From Kitasatospora sp. NBC_00374 (GTDB lineage: Bacteria > Actinomycetota > Actinomycetes > Streptomycetales > Streptomycetaceae): 64,000 nucleotides of DNA. Below, one piece after another: positions 17,781 through 24,979 of the stretch. The stretch spans positions 124,001-188,000 of the forward strand of contig NZ_CP107964.1 of NCBI RefSeq assembly GCF_041434935.1, written 5' to 3'. Numbering within the stretch: position 1 is the first letter of the stretch; every line of letters begins with the position of its first letter. The notes under the pieces are model-generated. The model searched no databases and was not told the DNA's origin. It saw only the letters and a list, made by a program, of their open reading frames with translations. The position numbers and the translations under genes were made by a program.

Positions 17781-18146
17781 CTAGTGTTCGGCCTCGACGC
17801 GGGAGACGTGGTACTGGCGGATTCGCCAGCCGGTGTCGTGGAGGCGGAGCACCAGCGACAGATTCACACGGGCCTCCCAGTCGTGCGCGTCGCTGAACGT
17901 GACGGCCGCGAAGCCTCCGGCGACCTGCTCGCCGATCGTGTACGTGTGCAGGACTGTCACTTCGGCCCTTCGGCCGGCCGGTACGGCTTCGTAGTAGTCC
18001 CGCACCGCGCCCCGGCCTGTGAGGACGGCGGGTCCGAAGCCCTGGAAGAGGGCGTCCGGGGTGAACAGATCGGCCATGGCGTCGGGCTGGTGGTCGTCGA
18101 AAGCGGACTTCCAGCGCCGAAGGACGTCATGCATCGGATGGCTCAT
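17781..18146 (-). CDS. SnoaL-like/SgcJ-EcaC family protein
   Basis: Predicted 121 residues from ATG 18146. MHDVLRRWKSAFDDHQPDAMADLFTPDALFQGFGPAVLTGRGAVRDYYEAVP and the closing LSLVLRLHDTGWRIRQYHVSRVE are the cone-shaped NTF2-like fold of the SgcJ/EcaC oxidoreductase-like group. It is divergent from the NemR-like gene with two operator palindromes in between, so it is probably repressed by it. The reaction is unknown. Confidence 0.9.
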   Translation of the reverse strand: MSHPMHDVLRRWKSAFDDHQPDAMADLFTPDALFQGFGPAVLTGRGAVRDYYEAVPAGRRAEVTVLHTYTIGEQVAGGFAAVTFSDAHDWEARVNLSLVLRLHDTGWRIRQYHVSRVEAEH

Positions 18147-18228
18147 TGCTTCAGCTCTCGTCTGCGAGTGGGTGTGCGGGCAGCGGACCCCTGCGCTTGG
18201 TCGCGGAGTGGCCAACAACCACGATCAC

Positions 18229-18270
18229 TAGTCGACCGGTCTATTATCAATGTAGATGAGCGGTCGTATA
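18229..18270. promoter_or_regulatory. Two operator sites between SnoaL-like and TetR genes
   Basis: TAGTCGACCGGTCTATTA (18229-18246) and TAGATGAGCGGTCGTATA (18253-18270) match the palindrome TAGACGACCGGTCGTCTA at 14 and 15 of 18 positions. The second ends 9 bp before the TetR ATG at 18280. The weaker matches would suit an autoregulatory site. Confidence 0.75.
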
Positions 18271-18279
18271 CTTGCAACC

Positions 18280-18900
18280 ATGGGACGGACCAGTGATGCC
18301 AGGGAGAAGATCATCAGCGCCACGCAGTTGCTCATCGAGCAGCGTGGCTACTCGGCGCTGGGCGTGGCCGAGATCTGCAAGACGGCCGGGGTGCCCAAGG
18401 GGAGCTTCTACTACTTCTTCGAGTCCAAGGAGGCTCTGGCGCTGACCGTGCTCGACGAGCACTGGGCCGGCCAGTATGGCGAGTGGACCCGTGTCCTGCG
18501 CGGCGACGCCGATCCTCTGCAGCGGCTGCGGCAGCTCTTCGAGGAGACCGAGGCGAGCCAGCGCGCGGGGCAGCAGAGCTGCGGCACCGTCTCCGGCTGC
18601 CTGTTCGGGAACCTCGCACTGGAGTTGAGCAATCAGACCGAAGCGATCCGCCGGCGCCTGCAGGAGATCTTCGACGCCCAGGTCGACATGGTGGAGTCGG
18701 TCGTCGCCGAGGCGCGTGGGCGCGGCGAGGTCGATGTCGCCGACACCCGTGAGGCGGCACGGTCGGTCGTCGCGCAGCTTGAGGGTCAGGTGCTGTTCGC
18801 CAAGCTCTACAACAACACGTCCCGGCTGAGCGTTCTGTGGGCGAATTGCCTGGCTCTGCTGGGCGCCCGGATGCCGCAGGTGGCAGCGGTCGAGGTGTGA
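18280..18900 (+). CDS. NemR-like TetR repressor, probable electrophile sensor
   Basis: Predicted 206 residues from ATG 18280. The HTH is TLLIEQRGYSALGVAEICKTAGVPKGSFYYFFESKEAL-like. The ligand domain contains CGTVSGCLFGNLALELS, closely resembling the CQHGTISGCL region of E. coli NemR, whose Cys106 senses HOCl, quinones and aldehydes; the equivalent here is Cys107. Lys175 (VLFAKLY) falls where, as I recall, NemR has the Lys that reacts with that Cys. Palindromes of the NemR type (TAGAC...GTCTA) flank this gene and the neighbouring redox genes, so it is probably the local repressor. Confidence 0.88.
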   Translation: MGRTSDAREKIISATQLLIEQRGYSALGVAEICKTAGVPKGSFYYFFESKEALALTVLDEHWAGQYGEWTRVLRGDADPLQRLRQLFEETEASQRAGQQSCGTVSGCLFGNLALELSNQTEAIRRRLQEIFDAQVDMVESVVAEARGRGEVDVADTREAARSVVAQLEGQVLFAKLYNNTSRLSVLWANCLALLGARMPQVAAVEV

Positions 18901-18933
18901 GCACTGGTCCGCTTCCGGCGGGTCGGAGCGTCG

Positions 18934-18974
18934 GGCGCCGGAGTCCCGTTCCCAGGTTCGGGACCGCCGGCGCC
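18934..18974. terminator. Bidirectional terminator between TetR and monooxygenase genes
   Basis: A nested inverted repeat: GGCGCCGG (18934-18941) with CCGGCGCC (18967-18974), enclosing GTCCCG (18943-18948) with CGGGAC (18959-18964) and a 10-base loop. It lies between convergent stops at 18900 and 19010. Confidence 0.75.
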
Positions 18975-19009
18975 TTGGGGTGCGTCGTGCGTCGCGCGCC
19001 GAGGGGAGT

Positions 19010-20041
19010 TCAGACGTGTGAGGCCAGTCTCCGCAGGATCTGGGCGGCGGGCTCGGCGGTGGCCTGGCGGTACCCGGTCCCGGCCCACAGATTGATCCGT
19101 TCGGGGTCCCCGGCCGCGGTGGCGGCCTGGCGCATCGGCCTGGTCAGATGGTGCAGGGCGGGATAGCCGCAGGGGGCGAGGTCGCTGTAGTGGTCGGTGA
19201 ACCGGTTGGCCAGTGCCCGCGCGGGCCGGCCCGTGAACGCCCTGGTCACAACGGTCCGGCGGCGCTTCGGGTCGGCCAGGGCCGCCTGGTGGGGAAGCGA
19301 GGTGCCGGCTTCGTCCGCCCGCAGCAGGACCGTGCCGACCATGACCGCCTCGGCCCCGGCGTGCAGCGCCTCGGCCACGCCGGCCGGGGTGGCCAGCCCG
19401 CCCGCGGCGACGAGCGGCAGCGACACCGCCGCCCGGATCCGCCCCAGCAGCTCGGTCAGCGGGACGGAGGCCGGAACATGCTCGGGAGTGAGCGTGCTGG
19501 AGTGCCCTCCGGCGGCCGACGCCTGTACCGCCAGGACATCGGCGCCCGCGTCCGCGGCCAGGCGGGCCTCCGCCGCTGAGGTGACCGTCTGGACGACCAC
19601 GGTTCCGGCGGCGCGCAGTGCGGCGATGACGGCTGCGTCCGGGACGGCGAAGGTGAAGCTGACGACCGGGACCGGCACGGACAGCAACAAGTCGATCTTG
19701 TCCGACCAGTGGTCGTCGTCCTCGACGATTCCCGCCGTCCGGACGTCGAGTTCGTAGGCCCGGACTTCGGGGGCGATCGCGGCGGCATAGCGTCGGAAGG
19801 CCTCCGGATCGACCGGCAGGGGGTTGGGGGCGAAGAGGTTGACGCCGAAGGCGATGTCGTGACGTCGGACCTCGGCGATCTGCTCGGCCAGTGCGTCGGC
19901 GGTCTTGTATCCGCCCGCGAGGAATCCCAGCCCGTTCGCCCGGGCCGCCGCGACGACCAGTGCGGGGGTGCTGGGGCCGCCGGCCATCGGCGCGGCCAGA
20001 ACCGGGTTGTCCACGGCGAGAGCGTTGAGTGGCGAAGTCAT
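19010..20041 (-). CDS. Nitronate monooxygenase
   Basis: Predicted 343 residues, ATG 20041 with AAGGAGAAGAAGG upstream. FMN-barrel motifs: LAAPMAGGPSTPALVVAAARANGLGFLAGG at the start, FGVNLFAPNPLPV, QASAAGGHSSTL, PLVAAGGLATPAGVAEALHAGAEAVMVGT (phosphate grip) and INLWAGTGYR near the end. It oxidises alkyl nitronates to carbonyl compounds. It follows the SDR gene by 51 bp and is controlled from the operator at 20876. It is the intact relative of the decayed copy at 12910. Confidence 0.95.
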   Translation of the reverse strand: MTSPLNALAVDNPVLAAPMAGGPSTPALVVAAARANGLGFLAGGYKTADALAEQIAEVRRHDIAFGVNLFAPNPLPVDPEAFRRYAAAIAPEVRAYELDVRTAGIVEDDDHWSDKIDLLLSVPVPVVSFTFAVPDAAVIAALRAAGTVVVQTVTSAAEARLAADAGADVLAVQASAAGGHSSTLTPEHVPASVPLTELLGRIRAAVSLPLVAAGGLATPAGVAEALHAGAEAVMVGTVLLRADEAGTSLPHQAALADPKRRRTVVTRAFTGRPARALANRFTDHYSDLAPCGYPALHHLTRPMRQAATAAGDPERINLWAGTGYRQATAEPAAQILRRLASHV

Positions 20042-20092
20042 GGAGTGCCTTCTTCTCCTTGCGAGATGGGGACGGACTTGGTCCGGGAGCGA

Positions 20093-20806
20093 TCAGTGCC
20101 CGGCGCTCTGGCCGCCGTCGACGTGGAGGATCTCGCCCGTGACGAACGGGGCGTTCTCGAGGTAGACGACCGCGTCGACGATGTCGCTCACCTCGCCCAT
20201 GCGGCCGAGCGGATGCAGCGCCGCGAGAGCCGCACGGTTCTCCTCGGGGTGCATGGGTGTCCTGATGACGCCCAGCGCCACGGCGTTGCTGCGGATGCCG
20301 CGGCCGGCGTACTCGATGGCCAGCGCCCTGGTCGCGGACTGCAGCCCCCCTTTGGTCAGAGAGGCGAGTACGGAGGTCACGCTGGAGCTGGCCTGGTCGG
20401 CGAGTGTGCTCGTGATCTGCACGACGTGACCGCCGCCCTGCTCGAGCATGCGCTCCACCGCGAGCTGGGTGATGCGGAAGAAGCCGGCCAGGTTCACGCC
20501 GAGCACCGCGGCGTAGTCGTCCTCGGTGTAGTCGGTGAAGGGCTTCGCGACGAAGATCCCCGCATTGTTGACCAGCGTGTCGATACGGCCGAACCGCTCG
20601 ACGCCGGCGGCGATGACGCGCTCCGCGGTCGTGCGGTCGGCGATGTCGCCCTGGATCGTGACGACGCCGGGGTCGTCCGACGCGGCGATGTGGCGCGAGG
20701 TGGCGACGACGCCGTAGCCCAGCTTGCGGTAGGCGGTGACGATCCCGGCTCCGATGCCCTGGGACGCGCCCGTCACGACCGCGACCTTCTGTACCTGCGT
20801 GCTCAT
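20093..20806 (-). CDS. SDR family oxidoreductase lacking the catalytic Tyr
   Basis: Predicted 237 residues from ATG 20806 (TGAAGAAGGTCAGG-type purine-rich leader). NAD(P) motif TGASQGIG (12-19), NNAG (80-83) and ITSTLADQ are normal, but the YxxxK position reads ALASLTK-like, with Ala148 where Tyr is expected and Lys152 kept. C-terminal GxIRTPMHPEE and FVTGEILHVDGGQSAGH are canonical. This Tyr-less form recurs in a subset of SDRs. It is first in an operon with the nitronate monooxygenase and divergent from the MIase-like gene across an operator. Confidence 0.92.
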   Translation of the reverse strand: MSTQVQKVAVVTGASQGIGAGIVTAYRKLGYGVVATSRHIAASDDPGVVTIQGDIADRTTAERVIAAGVERFGRIDTLVNNAGIFVAKPFTDYTEDDYAAVLGVNLAGFFRITQLAVERMLEQGGGHVVQITSTLADQASSSVTSVLASLTKGGLQSATRALAIEYAGRGIRSNAVALGVIRTPMHPEENRAALAALHPLGRMGEVSDIVDAVVYLENAPFVTGEILHVDGGQSAGH

Positions 20807-20875
20807 GGTGACCTGACCTTCTTCAAGGGGACGAGGAGGGCCCGACTGGTAGCCAGGCGGCCGTCCATGTCAAAG

Positions 20876-20893
20876 TAGACGACCGGTCGGGTA
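20876..20893. promoter_or_regulatory. Operator between SDR and MIase-like genes
   Basis: TAGACGACCGGTCGGGTA matches the perfect palindrome at 16 of 18 positions. It is placed in the 189-bp divergent spacer, 70 bp upstream of the SDR start and 103 bp upstream of the MIase-like start, and could repress both. Confidence 0.8.
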
Positions 20894-20995
20894 ATTTCAA
20901 AGGCCTGTGTGCACCGTCAGCGCGCAGGGCCTGCGCCCGCAGCCGTGCGTCGTCGCGAGGGGACGAGAGCCCCGCAGAGAGAAGGAGAAACCGCC

Positions 20996-21298
20996 ATGAA
21001 GGAGTTCCTGGTCGAGCTCACCACCACCGTTCCCGAGGGCACCGACCCTGCCGAGGTGGACCGTCGCCGCGCCGACGAATCCGCCAGGGCCAGGGAGCTG
21101 GCAGCGGCCGGCCACCTCGTCAGGCTGTGGCGCCCGGTGGGTGAACTGCGCAGCATCGGCCTGTGGCGGGCCGCCGACGAGGGCGAGCTGTACGGGGAGG
21201 TGCTCGGTACGCTGCCGCTCTGGCCGTGGATGACCTCGGTGGTGACGCCCCTGGAGTCCCACCCCAACGACCCGGGCAGGGCCGCCGCCACCACCTGA
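20996..21298 (+). CDS. Muconolactone isomerase-like protein
   Basis: Predicted 100 residues, ATG 20996 after GAAGGAGAAACC. MKEFLVELTTTVPEGTDPAEVDRRRADESARARELAAAGHLVRLWRP and LPLWPWMTSVVTPLESHPNDP are the MIase/ferredoxin-like fold pattern, with conserved Leu-Pro-Leu and the His-Pro-Asp-like end. True muconolactone isomerases belong to catechol degradation; these short relatives usually sit with flavin or SDR enzymes as here. It shares the operator at 20876. Confidence 0.88.
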   Translation: MKEFLVELTTTVPEGTDPAEVDRRRADESARARELAAAGHLVRLWRPVGELRSIGLWRAADEGELYGEVLGTLPLWPWMTSVVTPLESHPNDPGRAAATT

Positions 21299-21372
21299 GC
21301 CCCACGAACGGGGCTCGTCGCCGCCTGACGGGCCCCGTCGCTCCCACCGGAAGCGCAGCGTCCGCTTGACGC

Positions 21373-21416
21373 TAGACGACCGGTCGTCTATTTTGGAATA
21401 GCCGACCAGTCGTCTA
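21373..21416. promoter_or_regulatory. Tandem operators upstream of the WrbA-like gene
   Basis: TAGACGACCGGTCGTCTA (21373-21390) is a perfect 18-bp palindrome and the best site in the window. TAGCCGACCAGTCGTCTA (21399-21416) follows with centres 26 bp apart, so the sites lie on roughly the same face of the helix about 2.5 turns apart. They precede the GTG start at 21463 by 47 bp. Confidence 0.88.
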
Positions 21417-21462
21417 TTCCCAGTCCGATTCAGAATCCCCAGAAACGAACGGAGCCATCGCC

Positions 21463-22071
21463 GTGGCCACCCCCGTCAAGCTTTCGATCGTCTACTACTC
21501 CTCGACCGGCACCATCACCGAGATCGCCAAGGAACTGCGCGACGCCGGTGAGAAGGCGGGCGCCGAGGTCCGCCTGGTGAAGGCCGCCGAGCTGGCCCCG
21601 CAGGCGGCCATCGAGGCCAACCCGGCCTGGGCGGCCAACCACGCCGCCACCCTGGAAATCCCCGAGGCGACAGCTGAAGACATCGACTGGGCCGACGCCG
21701 TACTGTTCGGATCCGCCACCCGTTTCGGCAACCTCTCCTCGCAGCTCAAGCAGTTCATCGACACCCTCGGCGGACTGTGGGCGGAGGGGAAGCTGGCCGA
21801 CAAGGTCTACAGCGGCTTCACCTCGTCCGCGACCCCCCACGCCGGCCAGGAGACGACGCTCCAGGCGCTCTACACCAGCGTCCACCACTTCGGCGGCATC
21901 GTGGTCGCCCCCGGCTTCACGGACCCGGTCAAGTTCGCCGACGGCAACCCCTACGGCACCTCGCACGTGGACGGCCAGGGCACGAAGCCGGTGGACGAGA
22001 CCACCCGCGCCGCCGCCCGTCACCAGGCCCAGCGCGTGGTGCGGATCGCCGCGCAGCTCAAGGCAGCCTGA
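21463..22071 (+). CDS. WrbA-like NAD(P)H:quinone oxidoreductase
   Basis: Predicted 202 residues from GTG 21463 (ACGGAGCC upstream). Flavodoxin-fold FMN site: IVYYSSTGTITEIAKEL (phosphate loop), then AVLFGSATRFGNLSSQLKQFIDTLGGLW and SGFTSSATPHAGQETTLQALYTSVHHFGGIVV, as in WrbA. These flavoproteins reduce quinones by two electrons and avoid semiquinone radicals. The tandem operators just upstream make it the strongest predicted target of the NemR-like repressor. Confidence 0.94.
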   Translation: MATPVKLSIVYYSSTGTITEIAKELRDAGEKAGAEVRLVKAAELAPQAAIEANPAWAANHAATLEIPEATAEDIDWADAVLFGSATRFGNLSSQLKQFIDTLGGLWAEGKLADKVYSGFTSSATPHAGQETTLQALYTSVHHFGGIVVAPGFTDPVKFADGNPYGTSHVDGQGTKPVDETTRAAARHQAQRVVRIAAQLKAA

Positions 22072-22147
22072 CCACCCACCGGCCTAAGTCAGGGCAGCCC
22101 GGCGCCGCCACACCGGCGGCGCCGGCGCCCCCGCCGAGGAGACCCCC

Positions 22148-22624
22148 ATGTACGCCGCCACCGCCACCGACCGAACAGCCGCCGAACCCGCGTCGTATGC
22201 CACGCCCGGCGTCCTTCCGGCGACCTGCACCGGCGAGGTGGCCTGTGCCTGGAACCTGCCGCACCACCCCGAGTCCGCCGGCACGGCGCGCCGCATCGCC
22301 CGCACCGTCCTCGACGCGTTGGGCGCCGACATCGACACGGCCGACGTGGTCCTGATCGTCGTGTCCGAACTCGTCACCAACGCCGTCGAACACGCCCTGC
22401 CCCCCGTCACCCTCCACCTCGAGCAACGCACGGAGTCCGGCGCCCTGCATGTCGAGGTCGACGACGGCGGCCCCGCCCCCGAAGACCGCGCCCGAGCCGC
22501 CGGCCGCGATCCGGAAGAGCACGGCCGCGGCGCCCCCATCATCGCCCTGCTGGCGATCGCGCACGGCGAACGCGCCCTTCCCCGCGGCGCGGCCCACTGG
22601 GCAGACCTCCCCATCGCCGCCTGA
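22148..22624 (+). CDS. RsbW-like ATP-binding protein (HATPase_c)
   Basis: Predicted 158 residues, ATG 22148 after GAGGAGACC. N box VVSELVTNAVEHA (72-83), G1 box VEVDDGGP (103-109) and a short G2 region EEHGRGAPII are those of the anti-sigma-factor kinase-like ATPases that are numerous in streptomycetes. The first 35 residues are unstructured. The sigma or anti-anti-sigma partner is not in the window. It starts 76 bp after the WrbA-like stop and has no operator of its own. Confidence 0.9.
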   Translation: MYAATATDRTAAEPASYATPGVLPATCTGEVACAWNLPHHPESAGTARRIARTVLDALGADIDTADVVLIVVSELVTNAVEHALPPVTLHLEQRTESGALHVEVDDGGPAPEDRARAAGRDPEEHGRGAPIIALLAIAHGERALPRGAAHWADLPIAA

Positions 22625-22664
22625 ACACCGCCAGCAGTGGGCCGGGCCCGGTGTCCCGGAGGCG

Positions 22665-23215
22665 ATGCTCGCCACGCCGGTCACGTCGTTGCCGGCGGAC
22701 CCGTCGGGGTGGGCGTTCGAGGTGAAGTGGGACGGGGTGCGGATCGCGGTGGGTCTGGACGGGCGGGGCGGGTGGCGGCTGGTGACCCGCAACCGCCGGG
22801 AGGTCGCCAGGCAGTATCCGGAGTTGGAGGTCCTCACCCGGCTGCTGAAGGGCCGTCGGCTGGTCCTCGGCGGGGAGATCATCGCACTCGATCCCGCCAC
22901 CGGCCGCCCGTCCTTTCACCGCCTCCAGCAGTGGCTGTCGCTGCGCCGGCCGCAGGCGACCCGCGCCGCGATGCACACCGTTCCCGTCACCCTGGTGCTG
23001 TTCGACGTGCTCGCCGACGGCGACCAGGACCTCACCGGGCCGGGCTGTCCTGTCTGCAGCGCCGCCGCCGTCTTGAGCAGCTGCCGAGCGGTGTCCTGTT
23101 CGTCCGGCCCGACCTCGACTGCGAGATCGAATATCTCGGCCGCACCCCGGCAGGCCACCTCCGCCACCGTCTGGCGTGGCCTGCGCGGAGCCCAGTCCTG
23201 CTGACCCCTGGCTAG
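22665..23215 (+). pseudogene. ATP-dependent DNA ligase fragment
   Basis: From ATG 22665 the frame reads MLATPVTSLPADPSGWAFEVKWDGVRIAVG, with the adenylation motif KWDGVR (Lys21), then LVLGGEIIALDPATGRPSFHRLQQWLSLRR, as in the LigD-type ligase adenylation domain. Near 23040 the match moves to another frame (LPSGVLFVRPDLDCEIEYLGRTPAGHLRH), and the rest of the catalytic core is missing. The gene is frameshifted and truncated. It lies close to a Ku-like fragment and an intact ligA-type gene. Confidence 0.85.
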
Positions 23216-23227
23216 CCCCCGCGCCGG

Positions 23228-24337
23228 CTACCGCCGCTGGTCCGCCAGCACCTCGGACGACGCTTCCCACTGGTGCAGCACCGGCGGGAGGGACGACGGT
23301 GCGCCCGCCCCGTCCTGCTGCAGCGAGACCGTACGCGTGGGCGCGGGGATCGAGATGCCCTCCGTCCGGTACCGCTGGTGCAGGCGCTTGATGAACTCGT
23401 GCTTGATCCGGTACTGGTCGCTGAACTCGCCGACGCCCAGGATCACCGTGAAGTTGATCCTGGAGTCCGCGAAGGTGTGGAAACGGACGGCGGCCTCGTG
23501 GTCGGGCACACCACCGCTGATGTCGGCCATCACGCTGTCGACGACGTCGAGGGTGACCCTCTCCACGTGCTCCAGGTCGCTGTCGTAGCCGACCCCGACC
23601 TGGACCAGGATCGACAGCTTCTGCTCGGGCTGGGAGTAGTTCGTCATGTTCGTCCGCGCCAGGCGGCCGTTGGGGATGATCACCAGGTTGTTCGACAGGT
23701 TGCGCACCACGCTGTTGCGCCAGTTGATGTCGACGACGTACCCCTCCTCCCCGCTGGTGAGCCGGATGTAGTCACCCGGCTGGACCGTCTTCGAGGCGAG
23801 GATGTGCACACCCGCGAAGAGGTTGGCGAGGGTGTCCTGCAACGCCAGCGCGACCGCGAGACCGCCCACCCCGAGGGCGGTGACCAGCGGGGCGATGGAC
23901 ACCCCGAGGGTCTCCAGGGCCACGAGAACGCCCATCGACAGCACCACGATGCGGGTGATGTTGACGAAGATGGTCGCGGACGCCGCGACGCCCGTCCGGG
24001 ACGCGGCCACCGACTGCACCAGCCCGGCCACCACCCGGGCCGCGCTGAGCGTCGCGATGACGATGAGCACGGCCGTCAGCGACTGGTCGACCAGCCCCCC
24101 GATCCGCGCGGTGAGCGGCAGGGCCGAAGCGGCCACCGCGGCCCCGGCGATCACGGCCGCCCAGGGGACGATGGTGCGCAGCGCGTCGACGATGATGTCG
24201 TCCCCGCTCCACTTGGTCCTGGTCGCGTGCTTGCCCAGCCACTTCATCAGAGCCCGCAGCACCAGGCCCGCCACACAGCCGGAGGCCAGCGCGATGCCGG
24301 CCACCACCCAGTCGTGCAGGACCAGGTCCCGGGTCAC
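23228..24337 (-). CDS. Small-conductance mechanosensitive channel (MscS family)
   Basis: Predicted 369 residues from GTG 24337; the longer frame upstream is shadow sequence. About four to five helices precede the conserved pore helix IAPLVTALGVGGLAVALALQDTLANLFAG, then the beta domain with PGDYIRLTSGEEGYVVDINWRNSVVRNLSNNLVIIPNGRLA and a cytosolic cage ending in RYRTEGISIPAPTRTVSL. It acts as an osmotic safety valve in the membrane. It is monocistronic and convergent with the ligase remnant. Confidence 0.93.
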   Translation of the reverse strand: MTRDLVLHDWVVAGIALASGCVAGLVLRALMKWLGKHATRTKWSGDDIIVDALRTIVPWAAVIAGAAVAASALPLTARIGGLVDQSLTAVLIVIATLSAARVVAGLVQSVAASRTGVAASATIFVNITRIVVLSMGVLVALETLGVSIAPLVTALGVGGLAVALALQDTLANLFAGVHILASKTVQPGDYIRLTSGEEGYVVDINWRNSVVRNLSNNLVIIPNGRLARTNMTNYSQPEQKLSILVQVGVGYDSDLEHVERVTLDVVDSVMADISGGVPDHEAAVRFHTFADSRINFTVILGVGEFSDQYRIKHEFIKRLHQRYRTEGISIPAPTRTVSLQQDGAGAPSSLPPVLHQWEASSEVLADQRR

Positions 24338-24678
24338 CGTCCCGCCCCCGCAGTGTGGAGGGCGAGGGAACGGGCCGCCGCCGGCCGCCGTACGTGCTGT
24401 GTCGTCACCTTGTCGCCTGTCAGGTCGTGTTGTGCGCTGCCGCGTTGGAGCGGACGTACGCATTCCGAACGGACTGCCATCCTGCCCCATGGCCCGGCTG
24501 CCGCCACAGCCGGACCCCGGCGTTCCGGCCGCTCGGCCGCTCGGCGGGGCTACTCCGTCCGTGCGGCAGCGGGGTCGCCTGTTTCGGGCGGTCGACGCGC
24601 CCCAGCCTTCGGCGGGAGGGCCCCCTCTGCACCGCCGAGGCACGCTCCCGCCTCCCCCGCCATGGGCAGAGGGGCCCG

Positions 24679-24801
24679 TCAATTCCGCCCACTGATCAGA
24701 CGTGGTCCAGGAACAGGCCCTAACCGCAGGACGACGCGGAAGTCGACCGGAACCGTCACCAGCCCCAACGTCAGCCACCCTGTCCGGACCGGCGTGGTCA
24801 T
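24679..24801 (-). pseudogene. Ku-like N-terminal fragment
   Basis: The 40-codon frame begins MTTPVRTGWLTLGLVTVPVDFRVVLRLG, which fits the start of bacterial Ku (PVWTGxLxFGLVxVPVxLYxAT). It ends at a stop after RLISGRN with no further Ku sequence. It sits between the LigD-type remnant and ligA, as expected for a lost end-joining module. Short, so moderate confidence. Apart from this piece, nothing else in 24338-24979 looks like a gene. Confidence 0.45.
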
Positions 24802-24979
24802 CGCGGTGCCCGACACCCGCTGCTGCGCCGGTCAGGTCCCCGAGAGGCGGCCAGGCCGGTGGTCGGGCCGCCCTGCCCCGGCGGCGGCCGGGGCAGGGCG
24901 AGGCCAAGGTTCCGAGGCGGGTGCCCCCCGGGGCCCGTCGCAGCCGGTCTCGGGCACTGCCGCTGGTGGGCTGTGACGA

